Assembly (NCBI GenBank): GCA_027627225.1
Contig: CM051028.1
Span: forward strand, 29,102,329-29,166,328
Reading direction: 5' to 3'
DNA length: 64,000 nucleotides
DNA from: Congeria kusceri
Taxonomy: Eukaryota > Mollusca > Bivalvia > Myida > Dreissenidae
The notes under the pieces are model-generated. The model saw only the letters and a list, made by a program, of their open reading frames with translations. It was not told where the DNA came from and searched no databases. Positions 1 to 12,259 of this stretch are shown piece after piece (within the stretch, counting starts at the first letter, position 1; each line of letters starts with the position of its first letter). A program made the translations under genes and the position numbers.

Positions 1-33
1 TTGAAATTCTCGGGTTAAGGATTCTACTGATAT

Positions 34-656
34 TGATGCGTGTGTATTAACACAGCTTTACCGCGTGCTATTTTTAGAATGATTCACTCTCCTGCTGGAG
101 TCTGTTGTACTCGCTAGAATTAAATAACGGGAACCGAAGTCGGTTACAACATAAAATAAAATTTTGACACAGTAATACAATAATAGGAAATAGAAGCTCA
201 TCAAATTTGCTATTGTTTTGCTTATTTATCAGAAAAACACCAGAAATTTACCACTTTATATTTTGTGCTTGACACAAGAAACCTTTACACTGTTGACAGG
301 CAGACATGAGACAACCTCAACTGGCAACACTGTACATTGTGACTGACTGTCATCCCCGTGAAGTGTAGCATTGTAATTGCTATTTATAGAGCACGCCGAT
401 AATGTAGGCCAACCAAAATAGTTATTTCATTATGTGAAGGAATATAACATTCTGATCATGACATACAGTGAGTAAAATTTTTCATAATTATGTTCAGTTC
501 TAGAGTGTATGTCGAAGATATGTTTATAACTTTATTTTAACCACATATGTAAACAACCAGAAAGGAAACTACTTATGGGCGAAACAACCGAGGACCTAAT
601 TATCGCAAGAAATCTAGGTCAAAAGTGATCTTAGACAGCTGCGCCGAAAAAACAAC
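34..656 (+). repeat. Dispersed repeat, copy 1 (partner at 63376)
   Basis: This stretch matches 63376-63832 in the same orientation. Shared blocks include ATTTTAGAATGAT, CTCGCTAGAAT, a block around TTCAGTTCTAGAGTGT, GTCGAAGATATG, and a block from TCGCAAGAAATCTAGGTC to CGCCGAAAAA. The copies have diverged by substitutions and indels, so this is an old interspersed family rather than a recent duplication. No coding frame is visible. Confidence 0.75.
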
Positions 657-661
657 ACTCT

Positions 662-1244
662 AGCACAAGAAATACTCCATATATTCTATGCATTGATTTG
701 ACCTGGAAATAAGCCATTAAGGCTCTATTGATATGCATAAATAAATGGATGATTGCTGCTTCATCTCCACAAATTCAAAATGATATACATTTAATGCCAA
801 TTCAAGCCACAACTTTCTCCTCCATTTTCATGAAACAATTAAATTGATCTTGGATTTGCTGTGTATGTACTCCGCCTATTTACTTGATTGAATAAAGCCA
901 TGTCTCTCTATCATTTCTTGACTTGTAATTGTCATTTCAGCAGTCTGAAGAGCTCAGGGAAAATCTTCAAGGTTTATTGATTTGATTCCAGATTTTGACC
1001 ACTAAATTGCTTTCAATTTGAGCTTGTCTGTGTATCCAGTTGGAACCTATGATAAACTATGATCATGATAGATGAACTTGAAATGGATGTGTGGTCTTGA
1101 AATGGTTTTGAATTGACATTTTGCTAAAAACCCTAATTTGATGATAGAAAAACAAGAATGTGGCATTCATTATTGTTCTCAGTGATTCAGCTGGCTGTTC
1201 AGGGGTAGGGACACCTTAGCCTGTTTAGCACCACCCATTTATGT
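662..1244. other. AT-rich non-coding stretch
   Basis: No ORF with recognisable protein similarity, no RNA gene and no clear repeat seen on either strand. Confidence 0.5.
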
Positions 1245-2082
1245 TTTTTGATGGTAGACTTAAGAAATAATGTTCAATTTATTGTTGTTCATCATCCAAT
1301 AAACAACAATTTGGAGTTCTGATGCATAGGAATTAAACCATGAGGTTGTTAGCCCAAGTGGTTTCATAGCCACGCATCATAATGACAAAGAGTTGTTTGT
1401 TGTGCGATAAATAACAATAATGCGAAAATTATTTTGATTCTAACATGATCTGAAAAATATTTTTGCTTTTGCAGTTTACTGCTGCTCAGAGTCGGGACTA
1501 CTTTTTGCATTGTTTATTGGGTAGTTTAACAACTTTTTTGTTTTCTTTGTCTATAGAAAAATCAGCAAGTACCATGTTCGAATTTTAGCTTAATATAATT
1601 TTGGGTTGCGGGCATTCTTAGATAGTTTCTGCCCACATATTATGTTGGGTACAAGACATTCTGAAACAATTTTTACAATTTATACAATGTTTGGGTATAA
1701 AAATGCATTCGTATACAATTTCTGCCCATATTTGGTCGAAGTATAAAGCCGAGTTTTATGGTCCAATAATCATTCATCTGACAATTCTCTTAAAACAAAT
1801 AACCGATGTTTCTTTTGGAAGACAACATTCGCAGAAATACCAAACAATTTCACGCTGTCTAATCAGTCGTAGGGCTTGCCGGTCTGCATTGATTGATACG
1901 GCAAGATGTTATACATAGTTACTTATTTTGCCCATATTGGTCTAGTCCAGTACATTATTGCGAGAGAAAACCCAACTTGCTTCTGGCCTGGATGCGTGTA
2001 TGCGTTCAAATATTATGTGAACTTTCAGAATCTATACTGTTCGTGAGTTTATCACCAGATGCTTAGGTCAAAACAAATAGAT

Positions 2083-2295
2083 TGTGTGTTTTGGGCAACA
2101 GTCTCAAAAAAGTTAGGTAGGATGGGGATTGAGTTTGTTGTTGTTGTTGTTTTTTAAAGACATATTTCGGTAAAAAAAAGCATTGAAAAAAATCTCAAAT
2201 CTGACCAATACGGATTTCATTGAAAACAATCTTCGATAAAACTTAAGGGTGGTGGAGTTTCTCGTTAGGTAGGGTTGGGTTGCCCGAAACACACA
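2083..2295. mobile_element. Small MITE-like element with terminal inverted repeats
   Basis: The left end TGTGTGTTTTGGGCAAC is mirrored at the right end as GTTGCCCGAAACACACA, a 17-bp inverted repeat with one mismatch. The 0.2 kb interior is non-coding and contains a GTT run. Size and structure fit a non-autonomous DNA transposon. A subterminal GTTAGGTAGG motif resembles the GGGTAGGTAGG of the element at 20603, so the two may be related. Confidence 0.55.
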
Positions 2296-2548
2296 TTTTT
2301 TTTCTTTTTGCCTTATCACCTACTTGTTTGATTGACAATAAAATAACAAATAAATGAAATATTTAAATACTAGTATGTTACATGTTGATGAACTGAAAAT
2401 TTGCATTGATTCAGTGTATGATACACTTTTCTTTAATGGAACTTGTTCACATATTTTCATATTTGTTTAAAGATGTAAATAAATGTTTAAAAGTTCTGCA
2501 AAAAATTACTAAAGCATTTGGCCTTAAAAAACAAGACAAAGGTGGTGG

Positions 2549-2626
2549 CTCCACAGGGTTCAAACCTATGACTTCCGTATCAAAAGTCTGTCATGCTAAA
2601 CACTCAACCACCTGGTCTAATATACA
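2549..2626 (-). other. tRNA-like sequence (tRNA pseudogene or SINE head)
   Basis: Read on the minus strand, a seven-base acceptor-like stem (GGTGGTT with AGCCACC) encloses an A-box-like GTTGAGTGTTTAGC and a B-box-like GGTTTGAACCC. The anticodon arm does not fold into a standard 5-bp stem with a 7-base loop, and the spacing between T arm and acceptor is off by one or two bases. It is therefore better read as a decayed tRNA-derived sequence than as a working tRNA gene. Confidence 0.4.
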
Positions 2627-3110
2627 CTGTTGAGTATTTATATTGCTATGTTAATGTTACATGTGTTTTCAAAAAATTAAACAAAACAACACCACCACCA
2701 CTCTATTCCTTTTATTCAGTTGTTTTGTGATACAAACACTTTATTGTATCCATATCTAGAGATGATTATTCATTATTCTAACATGACATTCGCTCATTTT
2801 TCTATAGACAAAGAACAAATTATCGTTGTTAAACTACCCAATAAAAAACGCAAAAAGAAGTCCCGATTCTGAGCAAAGCATAGTAAAAGTAGTTCCAATT
2901 ACAATTGCAAAAAATATGTCAAATCATGTTAGAATCTGAATTATTTTTGCATTATCGATGTTTATGGCCAATAAACAACTCTTTGTCATTCTGATGCGTG
3001 GCTATTAAACAACTAGTGGTAACGCCCTCGTGGTTAAATTCATACGCATCAGAACTCCAATTAATTGTTTATTGGCTGATAAACACTGATAAATCGAAAA
3101 TTATTTCTAA

Positions 3111-3416
3111 AATGACACATTATTGCCATTACATTTTAATGTAAGAAGTGTTATTTTGCTTCTTTAATTTTGGAATATAATTATGACAAAATATTTGGAA
3201 ATTGTAAATTTGCTAATCTGTGAACAGATACTTTTAATATCAATATCTGTAAAGGATGTGAATTATTTGACTAGAAGCAAATTTATAAAGACAGAAATCT
3301 TGTTGGAATCATCTGTTGGAAATTTAAAGCCATTTAAATTTCCCAGACCTTAGCTCCATAGAAATCTGCAAGTTTTTAAGGTTTCTACAATAGTCTAAGA
3401 ACATTTCACTATTTTT
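3111..3416. other. AT-rich non-coding stretch
   Basis: Nothing recognised on either strand between the foldback element and the satellite array. Confidence 0.5.
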
Positions 3417-5161
3417 TTAGCTCACCTGATCACAACGTTGTCATGGTGAGCTTTTGTGATCACCTTTCGTCCGTCGTTCGTTGTGCGTCGTGCGTCAACA
3501 TTTTCATTCAAACAACATCTCCTCCTAAACCGCTGGGCAGATTTTTATGAAACTTCACCAGAATGATCCTTGGGTGACCCTCTTTCAAAATTTTTCAAAT
3601 CGTTTTGTTCCGCAGCATAATATGTACATAATATTACATAAAAATGTACATAATACATAATATTATGTAGGTCACCAGAGGTAAAAATATATTTAAAAAG
3701 TGAAAACTTTAAAAATCTTCTTCTCTGAAACTGCATGGATGAGAGCTTTCATATTTGGTATGTGGCATCTTCTAGTGGTCCTCTACAAAGATAGTTTAAA
3801 TGATGCCCCTGGGGTCAAAATTGGCCACACCCCAGGGGTCATATAGACTTATATAGCAAATTGACTTTAAAAATCTTCTCCTCTCAAACCGCAAGGCCCA
3901 GAGATTTCATATTTGGTATGTTACATTGCATAATGGTCCTCTACAAAGATTGTTCAAATGATACCCCTGGGGTCAAAACTGGCCACGCCCCGGGGGTCAC
4001 ATGGTTTATAATAGCTAAATGACGTTGAAAATCTTCTTCTATGAAACCGCAAGGCCCAGAGGTTTGGGTTTTCGTTCATAACATTGTCTAGGGGTTCTCT
4101 ACAAAGATTGTTCAAATGATGCCTCTGGGGTCAAAACTGGTCACGCCCCAGGGGTCACATTGTTAATATAGACTTAAATAGCAAAATTACTTCAAAAATA
4201 TTCTCCTCTTTAACCGCATGACCCAGTGGTTTCATATTTGGTATGTGGCATCCTCTAGTGGTCCTCTACAAAGATTCCAAATGATGTCCCGGGGGTCAAA
4301 ACTGGCCCCGCCCCGGGGGTCACATTATTAATATAGAGTTAAATACCAAAATGACTTTAAAAATCTTCTTATCTGAAACCACAAGGCCCAGAGGTTTCAT
4401 TTTTGGTATGTTACATTGCATAGTGTTCCTCTACAAAGATTGTTCAAATGATGCCCCAGGGGTCAAAACTGGCCACGCCCCTGGGGTCTCATGGTTAATG
4501 TAAACTTAAATATCAAAATGACTTTGAAAATCTTCTCTGAAACTGCAAGGCCCAGAGGTTTGGGTTTTGGTTGGTAACATTGTATAGGGGTCCTCTATAA
4601 AGATTGTTCAATGATGCCCCTGGGGTCAAAACTGGCTATGCGTGGGGGATCACATTGTTTATATAGACTTAAATAGCAAAATTACTTCAAAAATCATCTC
4701 CGCTGAAACTGCAAGGCCAAGTGGTTTCATATTTAGTATGTGGCATCCTCTAGTGGACTTTGCAAAGATTGTTTTAATGATCCCCTGGGGTCAAAACTGG
4801 CAACGCCCTGGGGGTTAGATTGTTTATGTAGACTTAAATATCAAAATGTCTTTAAAATCTTCTCCTCTGAAATCACAAGGCCCAGAGGTTTCTTATTTGG
4901 TATGTATCATTGCATAGTGGTCCTCTACAAAGATTGTTCAAATGATTCCCCTGGGGTCAAAACTGGAAATGCCCTGGGGGTCACATTGTTTCCCTGGAGT
5001 ACAAAGTGGCTACTCCCTGTGGGTCACATGTTTTATGTAGACTATAAAAATCTTCTCCTGAACTACAAGACCCAGATCTTTATACTCAGGTAAGTGGTTT
5101 AGTGCCATATGATGCCTTAAATTCAGGTGAGCGACCTAAGGCCATCATGGCCCTCTTGTAT
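3417..5161 (+). repeat. Molluscan-type dispersed repeat with tandem core (copy 1)
   Basis: The unit opens at AGCTCACCTGATCAC, followed by a TCGTCCGTCG head, and closes at CAGGTGAGCGACCTAAGGCC followed by ATCATGGCCCTCTTG. Between them about ten diverged units of roughly 155-170 bp repeat. Each carries GGCCCAGAGGTTT, GGTCCTCTACAAAGATTGTT, CCCTGGGGTCAAAACTGG and a CCCCGGGGGTCACAT block. Short elements with such tandem cores are typical of bivalve repeats of the pearl/HINE type; assignment to a particular family is inference. It has no coding potential, and open frames across it are by-products of the repeat. Confidence 0.85.
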
Positions 5162-6922
5162 AGAATATGTAGCAAAAAGACTTTTAAAATCTTCTCCTCT
5201 GAAACCATAAGGCCCAGAGGTTTCATATTTGGTATGTAACATCCAATAGTGGTCCTCTACAAAGATTGTTCAAATTATGTCCCTGGGTTCAAAACTGGCC
5301 ACGCACCAGGCATCACATGGTTTATATAAACTTAAATAGCAAAATGTCTTTACAAATCTTCTTCTCTGAAACCACAAGGCCCAGAGGTTTTATATTTGGT
5401 ATGTAAAATCCTATAGCGGTCCTCTACAAATACTGTTCAATTTATGCCCCTGGGGTCAAAACTGGCCACACCCCAGGGGTCACAAGATTTATATAGACTT
5501 AAATAGCAAAATGACTTTAAAAACCTCCTCAGAAACAGCAAGGCCGAGAGATTTCTTATTTGGTATGTAACATCATATAGTGGCCCTCTACAAAGATTGT
5601 TCTTCTCTTTTGAAACTGCAAAGCCTTGCGGTTTCATATTTGGTATGTAACATCGTATAGTGGTCCACTACATATATTGTTCTAATTATGCCCCTGGGTC
5701 AAAACTGGTCACACCCCGGGGGTCACATGGTTTATATAGACTTAAATATCAAAATGACTTTAATAATCTCCTCTGAAATGGCAAGGCCCATAGCTTTTCT
5801 ATATTTGGGAGGCGTTTCATCAATGGTTTACTACCAGGCATATGCTACGACTTACATAAATTACGAGTTTCACCGAAATCAGGTTTCATCAAAGAAATAG
5901 TAACATAAATTTACGACTGGGTAGGAGCGGTCGTATATTTACGTTATTTTGATTTTTGATGAATTTTGCTATGAAAAGCGACCAAAGAACACAATTAAGT
6001 TGGAAAATAAAGACTAAATATATGAACATAAGAGTAGCTAGATCTATTGTTGTACATATCCCATTTTGGAATAAATACTTCACAGAGATATAGGCCTACT
6101 GTAGACGCTCGCATTTTGGGTCACTTATCAATTTAATAGTGCATTATTTTTAATGTTTATTGTAGTCTTTAAACACAATTTCGTTCCACATTTAATGAAA
6201 ATAATCTCTACTGTATAAAACAGTAGATCGATTTCATGGCACACCGTGACACGTACAGTACCTAAAGTAGACAAGTAGCTACATGTTGTTATTCGTTTTT
6301 TTATAATAAACATATTAAACAAGAAAATTGAAATACAATAAAAATAACAACGGTGACAAGAATATTAAGTTCACGTCCTTGGTTTGAACCCTTTTCCTCA
6401 ATTTGTTTATTTTGAAAGCAGCGCGCGACAATGACGTCATTTAAAAAAATTAGACTGCGTCACAACCTTTTCGATAAACATTCACCATAATTTATGTAGT
6501 CTTATATTTATGCGTAGTGCATTTACGATGTCATTGATGAAACAGAATTTTATGTATAATTGTAAACAAATACATAAATATCGATACGTAAATTACGATC
6601 GTAGAAAAATCATAAATATTGATGAAACACTTCCTGAGTACGTAACATTACATAGTGCCAAGTTGTCCCTTCCAAAGATTGTTCAAATTATGCCCCTAGG
6701 TTAAAATTTGGCCACACCCCGAGGGGTCACATGGTTTATATAGACTTAAATAGCAAAATGACTTTAAAAATCTTTACCTGAAACCGCAACGCCCAGAGGT
6801 TTGTTCAAGATTGTTCAAATTATGCCCCTGGGATAAAAATATGCCACGCCTCAGGGATGCAAATTCCAATTGGGTTACAAGGTCTCAGGTGAGTGTCCTA
6901 GGGCCCTCAGGGCCCTCTTGTC
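5162..6922 (+). repeat. Same tandem-core repeat (copy 2), split by an insertion
   Basis: A second, head-less copy follows copy 1 directly. It has the same 155-170 bp units and ends in GGGCCCTCAGGGCCCTCTTG. It is interrupted at 5808-6634 by an inverted-repeat element. The satellite reads ATATTTGG before the break and TACGTAACATTACATAG after it, which rejoins the consensus TATTTGGTATGTAACATT. Confidence 0.8.
5808..6634. mobile_element. Non-autonomous TIR transposon inserted in satellite
   Basis: The ends read GGAGGCGTTTCATCAAT on the left and, reverse complemented, GGAAGTGTTTCATCAAT on the right. Further inside, CTACGACTTACATAAATTACG matches CTACGATCGTAATTTACG from the other side. The 827-bp segment interrupts a satellite unit, which supports mobility. 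A target-site duplication is not clear. The interior is AT-rich and shows no transposase, so it would depend on an enzyme supplied in trans. Confidence 0.65.
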
Positions 6923-7306
6923 TTTTTTGTTTGTTTTTGTGTATTCGGTTTGAAACTCATTTTCTGATGCTAAATATGGAAACATTTACAGTTTTGTATG
7001 TCAAGCTGCACTTTGGAGAAAATCGTCATAGTTTTAAATTGTCCAATCCACAAAAGTACTTTTTGTTTCCATTGCAAGATCACTAATTCCATCATTCTCA
7101 CTGGCATGTCAAATTGAACTTTAATTTAGAACTGAAACAAACACTATTGATTGGATATAGAAATTGCTTTCTTATGGTGCAGATGCACTTTTCAAATGTT
7201 TTTGAAATTTCCATGTTTCCAAATTGACAAATGGCATGTTTTCCTTGAGATGCAAACTTGGTGTTGCAGAGAAGGAAGTTGCAGTGGAGTGACTTGTGTA
7301 TCAGTA

Positions 7307-7574
7307 TATGTGGCGCGTCATGAGAAAACCGGTCTTAATGCATGTGTGTAAAGTGTCGTCCCGGATTAGCCTGTGCAGTCTGCACAGGCTAGGCCGGGAT
7401 GGCACTTTCCGCTTTTATGTTTTTTTCTGTTTCAAGGAAGTCTCTTCTAAACATAAATGCACTGTAGGCGGAAAGTGCCGTCCTGGATTAGCCTGTGCGG
7501 ACTGCATGGGCTAATCCGGGACGACACTTTACGCACATGCATTAAGTCCAGTTTTCCCACGATGCGCCTCATAT
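7307..7574 (+). mobile_element. Seven-copy hairpin element, copy A (full length)
   Basis: Terminal inverted repeats begin TGTGGCGCGTC and carry AAAACCGG, TTAATGCATGTG, GTAAAGTGTCGTCCCGGA and a nested hairpin GGATTAGCCTGTGCAGTC followed by TGCACAGGCTA. A short asymmetric centre (TTTTATG, TTTCAAGGAAGTCTCTTCTAA) separates the arms and defines orientation. No ORF. The length of about 268 bp, the long TIRs and the high copy number are those of a MITE. The same element occurs at 9231, 19027, 20022, 31981, 47918 and 62656. Confidence 0.85.
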
Positions 7575-7854
7575 GTATTACGAAATGTGTCCTTTCGCAC
7601 TGAAGCAGCATTATGTGTTCCACTACCCATACCTAATTTTACTTTTACAAATTTTACAAATACAAAGTTTGGATGAATTTTGAATCAAAGCTGCAATTTC
7701 GGGCTACCGGGTATTTATGTTTTACTGAAAAATCTCCTTTTTTTTATTTTGGTGTGGTCTTGTGCTGGGATGAAAACCCACCTGTCCAGTATAGTAATCA
7801 CCAAGTAAACTCACATATCTGGGCCCTGGAATTGAACACTGATCGCCATGGTGA

Positions 7855-8982
7855 GAAGCGAGTGGGCCAACTACCGCGCTAGCTGGACACCCCAAGGTGG
7901 GCCAACCACTGGGCTAGCTGGACACCCCAAGGTGGGCCAACCACTGCGCTATCTGGACACCCCAAGGTGGGCCAACCACTGCGCTAGCTGGACACCGCAA
8001 GGTGGGCCAACCACTGTGCTAGCTGGACACCACAAGGTGGGCCAACCACTGCTCTAGCTGGACACCTCAAGGTGGGCCAACCACTGCGCTATCTGGACAC
8101 CCCAAGGTGGGCCAACCACTGCGCTATCTGGACACCCCAAGGTGGGCCAACCACTGTGCTAGCTGGACACCCCAAGGTGGGCCAACCACTGCGCTAGCTG
8201 GACACCACAAGGTGGGCCAACCACTGCGCTATCTGGACACCACAAGGTGGGCCAACCACTGTGCTAGCTGGACACCACAAGGTGGGCCAACCACTGCGCT
8301 AGCTGGACACCCCAAGGTGGGCCAACCACTGCGCTAGCTGGACACCCCAAGGTGGGCCAACCACTGCGCTAGCTGGACACCCCAAGGTGGGCCAACCACT
8401 GCGCTAGCTGGACACCCCAAGGTGGGCCAACCACTGCGCTAGCTGGACACCCCAAGGTGGGTCAACCACTGCGCTAGCTGGACACCCCAAGGTGGGCCAA
8501 CCACTGCGCTAGCTGGACACCCCAAGGTGGGCCAACCACTGCGCTAGCTGGACACCCCAAGGTGGGCCAACCACTGCGCTAGCTGGACACCCCAAGGTGG
8601 GCCAACCACTGCGCTAGCTGGACACCCCAAGGTGGGCCAACCACTGCGCTAGCTGGACACCCCAAGGTGGGCCAACCACTGCGCTAGCTGGACACCCCAA
8701 GGTGGGCCAACCACTGCGCTATCTGGATACCTCAAGGTGGGCCAACCACTGCGCTATCTGGACACCCCAAGGTGGGCCAACCACTGCACTGGCTGGACAC
8801 CCTAAGGTGGGCCAACCACTGCGCTGGCTGGACACCCCAAGGTGGGCCAACCACTGCGCTAGCTGGACACCCCAAGGTGGGCCAACCACTGCGCTAGCTG
8901 GACACCCCAAGGTGGGCCAACCACTGCGCTAGCTGGAGACCCCAAGGTGGGCCAACCACTGCACTAGCTGGACACCCCAAGT
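7855..8982. repeat. 35-bp minisatellite, about 32 copies
   Basis: The unit GCTAGCTGGACACCCCAAGG plus TGGGCCAACCACTGC repeats every 35 bp with few substitutions (GCTATCTGG, CACCACAAGG). Because 35 is not a multiple of three, open frames run through it on both strands with a 105-base periodicity in frame. These are not genes. It is markedly more GC-rich than the surroundings, and the near identity of units in the middle suggests recent expansion or homogenisation. Confidence 0.95.
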
Positions 8983-9230
8983 TGCAAGGGAAGCAATAAC
9001 GCTTAAGTTGTAGGGGTAGTAAGGCCTCAAAAAGTCAAAATCATGCCTCAAAAAGTTGTTATTATGGTGCTTTGGATAACATCCAATCATTCTCTTGTAT
9101 TGCTATTTGATTTGAATTTCAGTGCTATGAGGAATTTTTTCTTTACAATTGCATGAATTGTGATTAATTCTGGACAACATTTAAGCTTTGTCAGCTTTTT
9201 GCTGCAAATCCTTACTTATATATAACTTAT

Positions 9231-9499
9231 ATATGTGGCGCGTCGTGAGAAAACCGGTCTTAATGCATGTGCGTAAAGTGTCATCCCGGATTAGCCTGTG
9301 CAGTCTGAACAGGCTAATCCGGGATGGCACTTTCCGCTTTTATGGTATTTTCTGTTCAAGAAAGTCTCTTCTAACCATAAATCCACTTTAGGCGGAAAGT
9401 GCCGTCCCGGATCAGCCTGTGCGGACTGCACAGGCTGATCCGGGATGACACTTTATGCACATGCATTAAGACCGGTTTTCTCACGACGCGCCACATATA
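9231..9499 (+). mobile_element. Seven-copy hairpin element, copy B (full length)
   Basis: This is the best-preserved copy: ATATGTGGCGCGTCGTGAG at the left mirrors CTCACGACGCGCCACATAT at the right. Both arms contain the nested AGCCTGTGCAGTC/GACTGCACAGGCT-type hairpin, and the centre has the same TTTTATGGTATTTTCTGTTC orientation as copy A. The flanking bases are AT-rich and repeat TATA, so an exact target duplication cannot be separated from the element end. Confidence 0.9.
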
Positions 9500-10829
9500 G
9501 ATTTTAGTGTGTACAGTCGACTTCCCAAGGCTAAAAGTGGTATGGACAGGTAAGGGAACTTTGAGCCATTGACACTTCGAATTTTACAGAGTTCAAGATA
9601 GTATCCTAAGGTCAATATTTGTTTGCCTTATTTCCAGATGATAAGTATACTGATAGTCTAAATCCTGTAATGTTATATACATTTAGGATTTAAGGAACAC
9701 CAAACATTTATTATATATATTATTTTAATCATTTATTGCGTCCTTTCAATGCTTTACTCTAATCAAGTGTATCTAATAGATATCTAATGACTCGAAAGCG
9801 ACCAAAAGCATTTTAAACTCAAACAAACAATTAAATGTGTGAAAAACCATAGCTGGGACGTAACAAACACTTCGAGCCATCAGAAAATCGGACCCTTGTG
9901 GGTTCAAGCTGAATACAGAAATTAATAAGAATATATAGCAATAAAATATTTGATTCAATGAGGGATTTGAGACAAGCAAGTAAGAGGCATCAGGAGTCAA
10001 CTATTTTCATATAATGTGGGCAGATGACACAAAATTTAATGCACCTTATTTACTATTCAGCGCTTGTACAGTTTTAAATTGGTAGTTTATTAAATCACAT
10101 CCAAATATCAAAACATGTTCCATCACTCGATAAAAGCAACTTAATGTAGCTTGGACGCTCATGATATATTATTGTTACCAAGCTGCATACAGAAGCCTGT
10201 AGAACATTGTTATTTAGATTCCCCATTTATTGAGCATCTTTGCATTCTACAGATCTTTAGATTAAAAATCTCCATTTACTGGAACAAGAAGTCTGTATGT
10301 GATGTAGAGACAAGGAGAAGTTAAGTTATTTTTGCCATTCAGAGTGCCAATATTGTCCTGTTTGGTTCATTTGGTTGCTGTGATTCCAGCAATATTAATG
10401 GTTTGAATCAATGAGACATGATACAGTTCTGCCATCCTTCAAGCAAACACATCTATCTGGGTGGGTAAATGAGTTTTGACAATCTTCCTGTTGGAAGGGC
10501 AACCTTTAATAGCTATGCTTGTTATTATGTGAGTATAATTCATCATGTCATATCACAGAATTGAAGGGGCTTTGTAATCATGATGAAACCAGTTACAAGA
10601 AAACTTTTGGTCATTGCGAATTTCTTATTTAAGCCAATGCAATCATATCAAAATTCTGTGTTGAACGTTGTCTTTAAATTTTGTGATTAATAGTTGAGGC
10701 CTAATTGATTGTCCACAAAATACAATAGGATTTGAAAAGTATAGGCGGTAAATTATTGCATTCAGAAGTGAGGGAAGAGTGTGGTCAATTATTACTTCCT
10801 ATATCTGAATGATTGATAGGGCTCAATTA
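9500..10829. other. Non-coding stretch
   Basis: AT-rich DNA without recognisable coding sequence, RNA gene or array. Short open frames here have no family features. Confidence 0.5.
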
Positions 10830-12258
10830 TTACATCAGGAACTAGAAGAAGAAATAAGCTTAATAATTACATCAGATACCTTAAGAAGAAATACAGCTTA
10901 TTAAGTACAATAAAGATTAATAATTACATCAGATACCTTAAGAAGAAATAAAGCTTATTAAGTACATCAGATACCTTAAGAAGAAATAAAGCTTATTAAG
11001 TACATCAGATACCTTAAGAAGAAAAAAAGCTTAATAATTACATCAGATACCTTAAGAAGAAATAAAGCTTATTAAGTACATCAGATACCTTAAGAAGAAA
11101 TAAAGCTTATTAAGTACATCAGATACCTTAAGAACAAATAAAGCTTATTAAGTACATCAGATACCTTAAGAACAAATAAAGCTTATTAAGTACATCAGAT
11201 ACCTTAAGAAGAAATAAAGATTAATAATTACATCAGATACCTTAAGAAGAAATAAAGCTTATTAAGTACATCAGATACCTTAAGAAGAAATAAAGCTTAT
11301 TACGTACATCAGATACCTTAAGAAGAAAAAAAGCTTAATAATTACATCAGATACCTTAAGAAGAAATAAAGCTTATTAAGTACATCAGATACCTTAAGAA
11401 GAAATAAAGCTTATTAAGTACATCAGATACCTTAAGAAGAAATAAAGCTTATTAAGTACATCAGATACCTTAAGAAGAAATAAAGCTTATTAAGTACATC
11501 AGATACCTTAAGAAGAAAAAAAGCTTAATAATTACATCAGATACCTTAAGAAGAAATAAAGCTTATTACGTACATCAGATACCTTAAGAAGAAATAAAGC
11601 TTATTAAGTACATCAGATACCTTAAGAAGAAATAAAGCTTATTAAGTACATCAGATACCTTAAGAAGAAAAAAAGCTTAATAATTACATCAGATACCTTA
11701 AGACGAATAAAGCTTAATAAGTACATCAGATACCTTAAGAAGAAATAATGCTTAATAATTACATCAGATACCTTAAGAAGAAATAAAGATTAATAATTAC
11801 ATCAGATACCTTAAGAAGAAATAAAGCTCAATTATTACATCACTTACCGGAAGAAGAAATAAAGCTCAATTATTACATCAGATACCTTAAGAAGAAATAA
11901 TGCTCACTTATAACATTAGGTACCTTAATAAGAAATAAAGCTGAATTATAACATCAGATACCTTAAGAAGAAATAAAGTTCAATAATTACATTGGATACC
12001 TTAAGAAGAAATAAAGCTCAATTATTACATCAGATACCTGTAGAAGAAATAAAGCTCAATTATTACATCACTTACCAGAAGAAGAAATAAAGCTCAATTG
12101 ATACATCAGATACCTTAAGAAGAAATAAAGCCCAATTATTACATCAGATACCTTATGAAGAAATAAAGCTTAATTATTACATCAGTTACCTTAAGAAGAA
12201 ATAAAGCTCATCAATTACATCTGATACCATAAGAAGAAATAAAGCTCACTTATTACAT
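10830..12258. repeat. 38-bp minisatellite, about 37 copies
   Basis: The unit CATCAGATACCTTAAGAAGA followed by AATAAAGCTTATTAAGTA repeats every 38 bp. Two main variants, CTTATTAAGTA and CTTAATAATTA, alternate in irregular blocks. Copies at the right end (after about 11820) are more divergent, with CTCAATTATTA and CACTTACCGGAAG variants, as expected for an array that is homogenised in the middle and decays at an edge. Very AT-rich, with no coding frame. Confidence 0.95.
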
Positions 12259-12259
12259 T

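Larger units (their letters stand above)
1245..3110. repeat. Long inverted-repeat (foldback) element
   Basis: The left arm, about 1245-1565, is repeated in reverse complement at about 2800-3110. Matching blocks include AAGAGTTGTTTGTTG against CAATAAACAACTCTT, GATTCTAACATGAT against ATCATGTTAGAATC, and TTGTCTATAGA against TCTATAGACAA. Each arm is also partly palindromic internally, so this is either one foldback transposon or two copies of a palindromic element in opposite orientation. The 1.2 kb between the arms holds the small inverted-repeat element at 2083 and a tRNA-like sequence. No transposase is seen. Confidence 0.7.

Noticed and set aside
2549..2626. Functional tRNA gene
   Set aside because: A and B boxes and an acceptor stem can be seen, but the anticodon arm and T-arm spacing are wrong; kept only as tRNA-like.
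8107..8932. Repetitive GWANHCA-type peptide frames on both strands
   Set aside because: They arise from a 35-bp minisatellite whose period is not a multiple of three, so all frames stay open for a while; not protein-coding.
7307..9499. CRISPR array suggested by repeated hairpins and arrays
   Set aside because: The sequence is clearly eukaryotic; the hairpins are transposon arms and the arrays are head-to-tail minisatellites without unique spacers.
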